From Syntrophaceae bacterium UBA2208 (lineage in GTDB: Bacteria > Desulfobacterota > BSN033 > UBA1163): a stretch of 15,170 bases of DNA. Shown piece after piece: positions 6,865-13,160 of the stretch. The notes under the pieces were generated by a model that saw only the letters and a list, made by a program, of their open reading frames with translations, did no database searches and was not told the DNA's origin. A program made the position numbers and the translations under genes. The stretch lies in the NCBI GenBank assembly GCA_002327885.1, contig DCUS01000231.1, forward strand, positions 4,924 through 20,093, given 5' to 3'. Within the stretch, counting starts at the first letter, position 1. Each line of letters starts with the position of its first letter.

Positions 6865-7476
6865 TTATTTGGTCCGTGCTAAAATATCGATCAACTCATT
6901 TCCATAATAAGACATCTCTTGGGCATGGCTCTTAATTTTCCCTACAATGAGGTGATAGAAAATAAAAGCAGGGATGGCGACGATAAGACCCGATGCTGTG
7001 GTAACCATCGCCTGATAAATTCCCGCTGCCAAAGCACTGACGGTAATATTTGCCCCCAACTGTTCCCAGGTCATAAAAGCCTTAATCAGACCAATAATGG
7101 TTCCAAGAAATCCGAGCATGGGTTCCACCCCGACAATGATGAGCAGGGCCCCTAAGTATCGTTCCAGATATTGGATCTGTTCTTCGCCTTCCCTTTCCAA
7201 CATCCCCTCGAGTTCCTTACGGTTTAGAGTCCGATTGAGAATCCCGAGTTTAAAAACATCGGCAATGGGATGTCTCACTTTTTCGCATCGTTCCAGGGCC
7301 TTCTGGAAATGTCCCCTTTCCAAAAAGAGGAAAATCTCCTGGGAAAAATGTTGAAAGTTGAGCCGAATCCTGAAGAGGGTCCAGAATCTTTCCAATATGA
7401 TGGCAAGGGCGACGATCGATCCTAAAATGATCGGGACCATAACGACCCCGCCTTTCATGATAAGTGAAATGAACAT
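6865..7476 (-). CDS. exbB: ExbB/TolQ/MotA-family proton channel protein
   Basis: Forms the proton channel with ExbD in the inner membrane. From ATG 7476 the product is 203 residues. The first helix is at about 8-30. A cytoplasmic domain (31-105) comes next. Two further helices follow: LLIIVGVEPMLGFLGTIIGL (111-130) and a segment beginning AMVTTASGLIVAIPAFIFYH (156-175), which match the family signature. The start is fixed by a near-perfect AAGGAGG (7489-7483) six bases upstream. A longer frame opens at TTG 7578 but would cross the leader hairpin and has no family match. It is first in a two-gene unit with exbD. Regulation by the leader hairpin is plausible and is described separately. Confidence 0.88.
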   Translation of the reverse strand: MFISLIMKGGVVMVPIILGSIVALAIILERFWTLFRIRLNFQHFSQEIFLFLERGHFQKALERCEKVRHPIADVFKLGILNRTLNRKELEGMLEREGEEQIQYLERYLGALLIIVGVEPMLGFLGTIIGLIKAFMTWEQLGANITVSALAAGIYQAMVTTASGLIVAIPAFIFYHLIVGKIKSHAQEMSYYGNELIDILARTK

Positions 7477-7601
7477 CCCATGCCTCCTTACATGAAAAAA
7501 TAGGGCAACTGGGATTGCCCTAACTTGAAAACAAAACTCCGGGTTGCGGAATTGCACCACGGAAACGAGGATTTCCAATCCAACTCTGAAACAAGGGCAA
7601 C
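7477..7601 (-). promoter_or_regulatory. Possible attenuator leader of exbB
   Basis: In transcript order: GTTGCCCT (7601-7594), two small hairpins, the terminator 5' arm TAGGGCAA (7522-7515), the 3' arm TTGCCCTA (7508-7501), a T-run, then AAGGAGG (7489-7483) and ATG 7476. GTTGCCCT at the top is an exact copy of the start of the 3' arm (7509-7502). It could pair with the 5' arm and block the terminator, the classic antiterminator layout. The small hairpins are GGAAA/TTTCC (7573-7558) and GGTGC/GCAACC (roughly 7559-7542). A bare ATG-TAA (7493-7488) overlaps the ribosome-binding site. I do not recognise a known riboswitch class. Confidence 0.45.
7495..7522 (-). terminator. Terminator-like hairpin in the exbB leader
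   Basis: Read on the minus strand, TAGGGCAA (7522-7515) pairs perfectly with TTGCCCTA (7508-7501) around a six-base loop, followed at once by six T (7500-7495). This has intrinsic-terminator form. It ends only about six bases before the exbB ribosome-binding site. A terminator between promoter and start codon normally means conditional read-through rather than the end of a unit. Confidence 0.65.
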
Positions 7602-7636
7602 AGAAGCAAAAACCAAATGTTTTTAAGGTTTAGAGT

Positions 7637-7665
7637 AACTTAACTTTCATCATTCAAAATGTCAA
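7637..7665 (-). promoter_or_regulatory. Candidate promoter for exbB-exbD
   Basis: On the minus strand, a perfect -35 TTGACA (7665-7660) is followed after 17 bases by TAAGTT (7642-7637), a poor three-of-six -10. Transcription from here would give a leader of about 155 bases containing the proposed attenuator. The weak -10 might indicate an activator. I see no convincing Fur-type box. Confidence 0.4.
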
Positions 7666-7712
7666 GGTGGGTGTTAGGAAACAAGTTTGACCCCTTACGT
7701 CTCCAATTCTCA

Positions 7713-7741
7713 TTGACATCATTTTCTCAAAGGCATAAAAT
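7713..7741 (+). promoter_or_regulatory. Sigma70-type promoter facing the zinc-ribbon gene
   Basis: TTGACA (7713-7718), a 17-base spacer, and TAAAAT (7736-7741). The match to consensus is close and the spacing ideal. The start would be near 7748, giving about 134 bases before ATG 7882. It is arranged back-to-back with the exbB promoter, the two -35 boxes 47 bases apart. The rest of the 405-base gap between exbB and the zinc-ribbon gene shows no further ORF with a ribosome-binding site. Confidence 0.6.
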
Positions 7742-7881
7742 CCAATCGAAAACAAGCCCCTCCATTATTGACTTCCAACCCGTATGGCCTTTTTCAACTC
7801 AGCCCATCGGAGGTTAATACTGGGAGAGCATGTCAGCTATAAATATTCTATAGGATTGATTTATTATTAAGGGAGGGTTCT

Positions 7882-8091
7882 ATGGGGATGGGTTCAAAAA
7901 AAAGGGTTAAGCGACTTAAGGCTCAAGGGGAATTGTATAAGTGTCCTTCTTGTGGTTATCGGGATGGATTTCACGTGTCTTTTCTGTGGGGTAAAAAGAT
8001 TGGAGAAGGTGAGATTTATTTGATTTGTCCTAACTGTCACAGTCGGTTTCGCTTAGGCTGGAATATTTCGGTCTCTAAAACTGCAAGTTGA
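7882..8091 (+). CDS. Small zinc-ribbon protein, 69 residues
   Basis: Two CxxC pairs, Cys21/Cys24 (CPSC) and Cys49/Cys52 (CPNC), are 24 residues apart and make a classic zinc ribbon. Between them, YRDGFHVSFLWGKKIGEGEI reads as beta strands. The N-terminal 20 residues are basic (SKKRVKRLKAQGELYK), as in nucleic-acid-binding ribbons. The partner is not identifiable. The similarity to transcription-factor-like and ribosomal ribbons is structural only. ATG 7882 has GGGAGG about five bases upstream, and a good promoter lies at 7713-7741. It has no membrane segment. It may head a run of short genes reaching to 8512. Confidence 0.75.
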   Translation: MGMGSKKRVKRLKAQGELYKCPSCGYRDGFHVSFLWGKKIGEGEIYLICPNCHSRFRLGWNISVSKTAS

Positions 8092-8150
8092 CTAATATTG
8101 AGGGTTGTTCCTGTTTGAACTCACTTCGGTAAGATTCAGGGGGTGTTTTT

Positions 8151-8270
8151 ATGGCAATCCCCCTTCATCCCAAACAACTCGGTTTTTTTGAAGAACTACT
8201 TATGTCAAACGTAGGTCAGCAAGAAACCCTTCCCAGGGTATTGATGGAAAAAGGGATATTCACCAGGTGA
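8151..8270 (+). CDS. Hypothetical 39-residue protein, possibly truncated
   Basis: ATG 8151 to TGA 8270, opening MAIPLHPKQLGFFEELLMSN and ending LMEKGIFTR. CAGGGGGTG lies about six to eight bases upstream, a good ribosome-binding site. It has an amphipathic helical pattern and no cysteines or membrane segment. The frame continues past the TGA for eight sense codons (ELMEKERK) before another stop, so the reading frame may once have been longer. Its last bases overlap the GTG start of the next ORF. I do not recognise it firmly. Confidence 0.5.
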   Translation: MAIPLHPKQLGFFEELLMSNVGQQETLPRVLMEKGIFTR

Positions 8271-8512
8271 GAACTAATGGAGAAAGAAAGGAAGTGAGAG
8301 AATTGTTGATTGAATCAAAGTCGATTGGAAGCGATGAAGTTGATATTTACCTATCCTCCAGATATAGGGTAACCACTATTATTCCCTTTAGAGAAAACCC
8401 TGTAATGAATATTTATCTCCTTACCAAGGGAGAACTCAATGATTTTTTAGAGGGATACGACCAATATGCGGAGTTCCTTGTTTCTGTCGAACAAGCGGAA
8501 GCCATAGCCTAA
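8267..8512 (+). CDS. Hypothetical 81-residue protein
   Basis: GTG 8267 overlaps the stop of the preceding ORF as GTGA, a layout typical of translational coupling. The product is soluble, acidic toward the C-terminus, and has mixed alpha/beta character (DEVDIYLSSRYRVTTIIPF, then MNIYLLTKGELNDFLEGY). It has no cysteines, signal peptide or recognised motif. An internal GTG at 8294 is an alternative start but has almost no spacer from its purine run. No family is assigned. Coding status rests on the clean frame and the tight overlap. Confidence 0.55.
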   Translation: MRTNGERKEVRELLIESKSIGSDEVDIYLSSRYRVTTIIPFRENPVMNIYLLTKGELNDFLEGYDQYAEFLVSVEQAEAIA

Positions 8513-8571
8513 AGATGGTGCGATGGTGAATCAGGAGATGAAGAGATAAGAGAACCATAGGAGGATTCAGA

Positions 8572-9084
8572 ATGAATGTTTTTGATGCCATCAGCCAAAG
8601 GAGCAGTATCAGGGCTTACAAAATAACGGATGTCGAAGAGGATAAACTAAAAAAGATATTAGAGGCAGGAAGGCTTTCTCCCTCTGCCAGCAACCGCCAG
8701 GACTGGAAATTTATCATTGTTAAAAACAAGGAGACAAAGAAGAAGCTGGCTAAAGCTGCCTTTGCACAGTCTTTTATTGGAGAGGCACCCGTCGTCATTG
8801 TCGCCTGCGGGACGGAACCTAAAACATTCATGGCCTGTGGTCAACCCGCTTATACGGTGGATGTGTCCATCGCTTGTGCTTTTATGATCCTGCAGGCTTA
8901 TGAACTGGGTTTGGGGACGTGTTGGATCGGGGCTTTCGAAGAGGGTGAGGTTAAGAAAATTTTAGGTATCCCAAAAGAGGTTCGGGTTGTGGCGATGACC
9001 CCATTGGGGTACCCCAATCAACCTTCCTCACAAAAGTTCAGAAAGAGCCTGGATCAAATAGTTTGTTTTGAGGAGTACAAATAG
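8572..9084 (+). CDS. Nitroreductase-family flavoprotein
   Basis: Compact FMN-dependent oxidoreductase of 170 residues, cytoplasmic. The N-terminal QRSSIRAY (9-16) is the usual phosphate/FMN-binding Arg-Ser pattern. LSPSASNRQDWKFIIV (35-50) is the second flavin-contact segment, and DVSIACAFMILQAYELGLGTCWIG (97-120) the dimer-interface helix. MTPLGYP (142-148) closes the fold. It is shorter than NfsB-type enzymes and resembles the small nitroreductases common in anaerobes. The natural substrate is not predictable. AGGAGG lies about nine bases before ATG 8572. There is no cyclodehydratase gene nearby, so I do not read it as a thiazole/oxazole-forming enzyme. Confidence 0.85.
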   Translation: MNVFDAISQRSSIRAYKITDVEEDKLKKILEAGRLSPSASNRQDWKFIIVKNKETKKKLAKAAFAQSFIGEAPVVIVACGTEPKTFMACGQPAYTVDVSIACAFMILQAYELGLGTCWIGAFEEGEVKKILGIPKEVRVVAMTPLGYPNQPSSQKFRKSLDQIVCFEEYK

Positions 9085-9219
9085 GAAGGAGCGGTTGGCC
9101 TGGAAGCAATCCCTGGAGGACTTGTAAAACTTTTCACACTCCTTGCTTTTTTAAAAAAACATGAGCATTTTTAAAACAGAGGGGGAACTGATAGAGAGAG
9201 AAGATAGGAGGTGTTAGTG

Positions 9220-9348
9220 ATGAATAAAAAGGATAAAAAATCAAAGATGAAAAAGGGTGAAACCTCGGTTTCTAATCCGTATGATTGTTGCTGGTTTGAT
9301 TCTTCTTGCTATGATCTTTGCTGTGGTGATATTTGCTGCTGCCGTTAG
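9220..9348 (+). CDS. Cysteine-rich 42-residue peptide, unknown family
   Basis: ATG 9220 to TAG 9348, with AGGAGG eight bases upstream. The first 19 residues are lysine-rich and polar (MNKKDKKSKMKKGETSVSN). The rest holds eight Cys among its last 20 residues: PYDCCWFDSSC (20-30), then YDLCCGDICCCR (31-42). YD-x0-1-CC repeats twice, with acidic residues between the cysteines. The layout, a charged leader followed by a Cys cluster, suits a metal-binding peptide or a modified-peptide precursor. No dedicated modifying enzyme or exporter is nearby. It has no signal peptide. It sits between nitroreductase (136 bases away) and a universal stress protein (129 bases away); neither gap shows another supported ORF. 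Confidence 0.65.
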   Translation: MNKKDKKSKMKKGETSVSNPYDCCWFDSSCYDLCCGDICCCR

Positions 9349-9477
9349 GGGTGATAAGATGTTTCTTCTAAATTGGCAGCCCTCAAGAAAAGGAAGTATG
9401 TTTTCGGATTGAAATCAAAACGTTTCCGGACATTCCCTAATGAGGGTGAAAGGGGAAAAGAATAAAGGAGAGGAATT

Positions 9478-9981
9478 ATGAATCCACAAATCAAGAAAAT
9501 TCTTTATGCTACCGATCTCAGTAAAAACTCTTCCTATGCGTTCTTATATGCGATCGATATGGCAAAAAGACATGATGCAAGAGTTGTCGTTTTGCACGCG
9601 GTTGAGCCGATTCCTGCTTATGCGGAAGTATATGGGGTCATAACGGATGAATTCAAAAAAAAGCAGCGCGAGGAGATTATTGAATCGCTGAAAGAAAATT
9701 TGCAAGGTTTTTGTAGAAAAGCGGAATCTCAAATCGGGCCCCCGTGTGTTGAGCTTGTATCTAAAATCCTTATCCTGGTGGGCTATCCTGCAGAAACAAT
9801 CTTGAATACTGCGGATGAGGAAGGTTGTGATGCGATCGTCATTGGAACTCACGGGAAAGGGTTTTTGTCCCATACCTTCCTTGGGAGTGTTTCGAATGCG
9901 GTGTTGCATCGAACTCGAAAGCCGGTTTTCATCATCCCATTGCTATCTGAAGAGATGGCTATGGACTGGGATGGATTTTGA
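9478..9981 (+). CDS. Universal stress protein (UspA family, ATP-binding type)
   Basis: Single-domain Usp of 167 residues. It opens IKKILYATDLSKNSSYAFLY (5-24), the family's first strand and helix with Asp13 at the nucleotide pocket. The ATP-binding motif G-x2-G-x9-G-S is complete: GTHG (123-126) and GS (136-137) within IGTHGKGFLSHTFLGSVSN. The final strand is RKPVFIIP. It is therefore the ATP-binding class rather than the UspA class that lacks nucleotide. GGAGAGG lies about five bases before ATG 9478. A strong terminator follows at 10029, closing the plus-strand run that may begin with the zinc-ribbon gene. The stress or energy signal it serves is unknown. Confidence 0.9.
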   Translation: MNPQIKKILYATDLSKNSSYAFLYAIDMAKRHDARVVVLHAVEPIPAYAEVYGVITDEFKKKQREEIIESLKENLQGFCRKAESQIGPPCVELVSKILILVGYPAETILNTADEEGCDAIVIGTHGKGFLSHTFLGSVSNAVLHRTRKPVFIIPLLSEEMAMDWDGF

Positions 9982-10028
9982 TAGATCCCAATTTAATCTT
10001 TTGACTGAATATTGGTTTATTTTTTGAC

Positions 10029-10065
10029 GCCCCCACCTCAAGAGATTGAGGTGGGGGCTTTCTAT
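10029..10065 (+). terminator. Strong intrinsic terminator after the universal stress gene
   Basis: A perfect 13-base-pair stem (10029-10041 with 10046-10058), rich in GC (GCCCCCACC...), has a GAGA tetraloop and then TTTCTAT. It lies 48 bases after the usp stop. The minus strand has no T-run after the stem, so it works in one direction. Confidence 0.85.
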
Positions 10066-10141
10066 ATGGCCTGAAGATTTGCGATCGAAATCGAGTATAA
10101 GGCAGCGACGTCCCCTATCCAGGCTGGCTCGATACTTTATC

Positions 10142-10384
10142 TCAACCGACGATTTCAAGAGCGATGTAGGGGATGAGATTGAACACCAGCACGAATATCT
10201 TTAACATGCCGATAAACGAGTAGATCACGACATTGAATACGTCTCGCGGCATCGGAAACCATTTGCTGTGCATGCGGTAGACCCAGTCACCCGAAGACGC
10301 ACAGATGATAAATGAAAAAACAAGCAATGATCCGTTGAATATCGTGCACCACATGAAGAAGGATTGAAGAATTTGAATATCCAT
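10142..10384 (-). CDS. Small membrane protein, DUF6868-like
   Basis: An 80-residue inner-membrane protein with two predicted helices: about 9-31 (FFMWCTIFNGSLLVFSFIIC) and 51-78 (VVIYSFIGMLKIFVLVFNLI and on). They are joined by a conserved-looking loop, SGDWVYRMHSKWFPMPRD (31-48). From memory this loop and the FFMWCTIFNG start match a family of short proteins of unknown function (DUF6868). I am fairly but not fully sure of the number. ATG 10384 has GGGAGG five bases upstream. It stands alone between two plus-strand genes. A weak promoter may lie at 10498-10526. I see no clear terminator beyond its stop. Function is unknown. Confidence 0.75.
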   Translation of the reverse strand: MDIQILQSFFMWCTIFNGSLLVFSFIICASSGDWVYRMHSKWFPMPRDVFNVVIYSFIGMLKIFVLVFNLIPYIALEIVG

Positions 10385-10497
10385 GATGTCCTCCCGAATG
10401 AATTAAGCAATTAATTTTAGGATGAATTATTCATAGCAATCGATGCGTATCCGCATGGCCCATTTGCAACATTGTCGAAATCTGTCAATCATCGATA

Positions 10498-10526
10498 TAT
10501 TTACGGCTATTTCTATTTTGTGTCAA
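10498..10526 (-). promoter_or_regulatory. Weak candidate promoter for the DUF6868-like gene
   Basis: On the minus strand, TTGACA (10526-10521), 17 bases, then TAAATA (10503-10498). The -35 is perfect and the -10 matches in three of six positions. It would leave a leader of about 105 bases, which includes a small ATGCG/CGCAT hairpin (10443-10456). I could not find a convincing plus-strand promoter for the GH57 gene in the same gap. Confidence 0.3.
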
Positions 10527-10595
10527 TAAAATTTTCGGTGAAAAAATTATTTTGAAATTAAAGAGGTTATGTAAGATAATGAGCAGAAGTAAATC

Positions 10596-13160
10596 ATGCC
10601 TAATACTCCAAAAATGAAAGATGCTTTTGTCGCCATCCATGGCCATTTCTATCAGCCTCCGCGGGAAAATCCCTGGCTCGAGATCGTTGAAACCGAGGAG
10701 AGCGCCCAGCCCTTCCATGACTGGAATGAACGGGTCACTTCGGAATGTTATCGACCGAACGCTTATGCCCGGATCCTTGATGGAAAGGGAAAGATCTTAG
10801 AGATCGTCAATAATTACTCCTCCATGAGTTTTAATTTTGGTCCCACGCTCCTTCCTTGGTTGGAAAAGAGTTCCCCTTCTGTCTATCAGAGGATTCTCGA
10901 AGGGGACCGAGAAGGATTGAGAAAATTTGGCCATGGAAATGCTATTGCCCAGGTTTATGATCACATCATTATGCCTTTGGCAAATGATAGAGATAAAGAG
11001 ACAGAGGTTCTCTGGGGGATGGCTGATTTTGAAAAGAGATTTCATCGTAAGCCAGAGGCGATGTGGCTTCCCGAGACAGCCGTCAACACCCCCACCCTCC
11101 GACTATTGATTCAATACGGAATGCGCTATCTCATCCTGAGCCCCTTTCAGGCATTAAGGGTCAGACCTTTTGGAGGGAAAAGATGGACAGACGTCTCTCA
11201 AGGGCGGATCGATACGACCCAACCCTACCGATGTTTTATCAAAGATACAGCCGGGAAGAAACTCTTGGACCACTTCATCGACCTCTTTTTTTACAATGGA
11301 GTCATCTCAAGAGAGATTGCCTTTGGAGATCTCTTAAAAGATGGCAATACCTTCTGCAACCGATTTACGGAGTTCCATCAGGAATCAAAAGAGAGACCCC
11401 AGTTGATTCACATTGCCACAGATGGTGAGACCTACGGTCATCACATGAAATTCGGTGATATGGCCCTGGCCTATGCACTGGAGAAAGGGTTTTCCAAAAA
11501 GGGTTTTGAGGCGGTCAATTATGGAGTTTTCTTAAAGCGTTTTCCTCCTGTTCATGAAGTGGAGATTGACGAAGGGCCAAAGGGAGAAGGGACTTCCTGG
11601 AGCTGTGCTCACGGGGTAGGGCGATGGAAAGAGGATTGTGGGTGCAGTACAGGAGGAAAACCCGGATGGAATCAGAAGTGGAGAAAACCTCTGAGAGAAG
11701 CACTCGATCTTTTGAGGGACGAACTCAGCCTGGTTCTTGAGAGAGAGGGGGAAAGGATATTCAAAGATATTTGGGAAGCGAGGAATGGGTATATAGAAGT
11801 TATTCTGAATGGTTCTCAAGAAAGGGTTCGGAGCTTTTTTGAACGGTATGGAATCGAAGACCTGGATGAAAAAGCAAGGATCAAAGGCCTTAAACTTTTA
11901 GAGATGCAGAGGCACGCCTTACAGATGTATACGAGTTGCGGCTGGTTCTTTACTGACTTGGCAGGATTGGAGACGATTCTGATCCTCCAACATGCGTCAA
12001 GGGCCATCCAGTTGGCCGAAGAGCTAACCGGACAAGAGGTTGAGAAAAAGTTTCTTCAACATTTATCCGAGGCCAAAAGCAATCTTCCCGAGATGGGGAG
12101 AGGTGATCAAATCTACCAGCATTTGGTAAAACCGAAACAGGTGACACCAGAAAAAGTGGTGAACCACTTTGCCATCTCTTCTCTATTCGATGGGGGGGAT
12201 GGGGAGAAGAAAATCTTTTCCTATCAGGTGAAGAAGATTGATTATGAAAGGGTGGAGAAGAATGGAGATTTTCTGGTCATGGGGGAGGTGGAAGTCACCC
12301 CTGAGATCATTCCCGAATCAAAGGAATTTCTCTTTGGGTTGATCTCTTCCAAGAAAGAGGTTTTTCGAAGTTGGGTATCTGAAAAAAAAGAAGACCTCCA
12401 TTTCGATATTTTAAAGGAAAAAGGAATTGGGAGCTTTGTGAAAGGTGAAACAGAGATGACCGAGTTTCTCACTTCCCTCCTCGGAAATCAAACCTTCACG
12501 ATTCAAGATACATTTATGGAGGAAAGACAGACCCTCTTTCAAAAACTGATCCAGAAAGAATTTGATGAACACTGTCAAATTTATGCTGATCTTTTTGACA
12601 AGACGAAACAGGTTGTGGAGGCTTTATCCAGAGAAGGATTGGAGATACCTTACGAGATTTGTGTTGCTGCTGAGGTGACACTCAGTAATCGTTTATTGCA
12701 AGAGATAAAGGAGTTGAGGAGAGATTTTAAAGCGACGGAAAAGAGAGGGGACATTGACCGGATTATCGAAGAGGCAAAAGAGCATGGTTATCACCTGAGC
12801 AAGGAGAAGTCTATTCTCATCTTGAATGAGATATTGATGGAAAAAATGAATGCCCTTCGGACAGGCAAAAATTCTGTTCTACTTCGGCAAGCCGAGCAAG
12901 TTGAGGAAGTCATAAAATTCATTGACTTGATGAAACAGTGGGATTTTGATATTCCTCTGGAGGAGGCTCAGAATTCAATGAGCCGGATACTGGAGGAATC
13001 CATTGGAAGTCTCGAGAAGTACTGGTGGGAGAATGGGGCTCCAAAACCCTTTCCCTCCAATCTAATCGCCCTGGCAGAGAAGTTGGGTTTTAATGTGGAA
13101 AGGTTTGCAAGGATGATCCACGCAACTCCTATGGTGAGTCATTTCCCTTCCATAGATTAA
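10596..13160 (+). CDS. Glycoside hydrolase family 57 protein with DUF3536 domain
   Basis: Large 854-residue protein with no signal peptide. The N-terminal third is a GH57 barrel: HGHFYQPPRENPW (15-27), FNFGPTLLPW (79-88), MWLPE (156-160) with Glu160 as likely nucleophile, and ATDGETYGHH (274-283) with Asp276 as likely acid/base. These are the conserved GH57 regions. TSWSCAHGVGRWKEDCGC (333-350) is typical of the DUF3536-carrying subgroup. From about residue 360 on, the protein is mostly helical, the DUF3536 part. GH57 members act on alpha-glucans, as amylases, branching enzymes or glucanotransferases, but the activity of this subgroup is not settled. The start is uncertain: ATG 10596 and ATG 10614 both lack a good ribosome-binding site. 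The stop directly abuts the pgi stop on the other strand. The context points to glycogen or maltodextrin turnover. Confidence 0.88.
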   Translation: MPNTPKMKDAFVAIHGHFYQPPRENPWLEIVETEESAQPFHDWNERVTSECYRPNAYARILDGKGKILEIVNNYSSMSFNFGPTLLPWLEKSSPSVYQRILEGDREGLRKFGHGNAIAQVYDHIIMPLANDRDKETEVLWGMADFEKRFHRKPEAMWLPETAVNTPTLRLLIQYGMRYLILSPFQALRVRPFGGKRWTDVSQGRIDTTQPYRCFIKDTAGKKLLDHFIDLFFYNGVISREIAFGDLLKDGNTFCNRFTEFHQESKERPQLIHIATDGETYGHHMKFGDMALAYALEKGFSKKGFEAVNYGVFLKRFPPVHEVEIDEGPKGEGTSWSCAHGVGRWKEDCGCSTGGKPGWNQKWRKPLREALDLLRDELSLVLEREGERIFKDIWEARNGYIEVILNGSQERVRSFFERYGIEDLDEKARIKGLKLLEMQRHALQMYTSCGWFFTDLAGLETILILQHASRAIQLAEELTGQEVEKKFLQHLSEAKSNLPEMGRGDQIYQHLVKPKQVTPEKVVNHFAISSLFDGGDGEKKIFSYQVKKIDYERVEKNGDFLVMGEVEVTPEIIPESKEFLFGLISSKKEVFRSWVSEKKEDLHFDILKEKGIGSFVKGETEMTEFLTSLLGNQTFTIQDTFMEERQTLFQKLIQKEFDEHCQIYADLFDKTKQVVEALSREGLEIPYEICVAAEVTLSNRLLQEIKELRRDFKATEKRGDIDRIIEEAKEHGYHLSKEKSILILNEILMEKMNALRTGKNSVLLRQAEQVEEVIKFIDLMKQWDFDIPLEEAQNSMSRILEESIGSLEKYWWENGAPKPFPSNLIALAEKLGFNVERFARMIHATPMVSHFPSID

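Noticed and set aside
7658..7722. Minus-strand 21-codon ORF starting MSMRIGDVRG in the exbB/zinc-ribbon gap
   Set aside because: It has no ribosome-binding site, overlaps both candidate promoters, and has no visible homology.
8268..8270. Possible selenocysteine TGA, since the frame continues eight codons past it
   Set aside because: The extension is very short, and the TGA overlaps a GTG start in the usual coupling pattern. No SECIS-like hairpin was evident.
9085..9125. Short reading frame after the nitroreductase ending WKQSLEDL then a stop
   Set aside because: It reads like a protein tail, but it overlaps the nitroreductase end, has no proper start or ribosome-binding site, and is about 20 codons. 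At most it is a relic.
8572..9348. Thiazole/oxazole-modified peptide cluster (nitroreductase plus Cys-rich peptide)
   Set aside because: The flavoprotein is a standard small nitroreductase, and no YcaO cyclodehydratase, protease or exporter is present in the window.
9359..9412. 17-codon ORF (MFLLNWQPSRKGSMFSD) between the Cys-rich peptide and usp
   Set aside because: It is too short, with only a weak purine run upstream and no distinctive composition.
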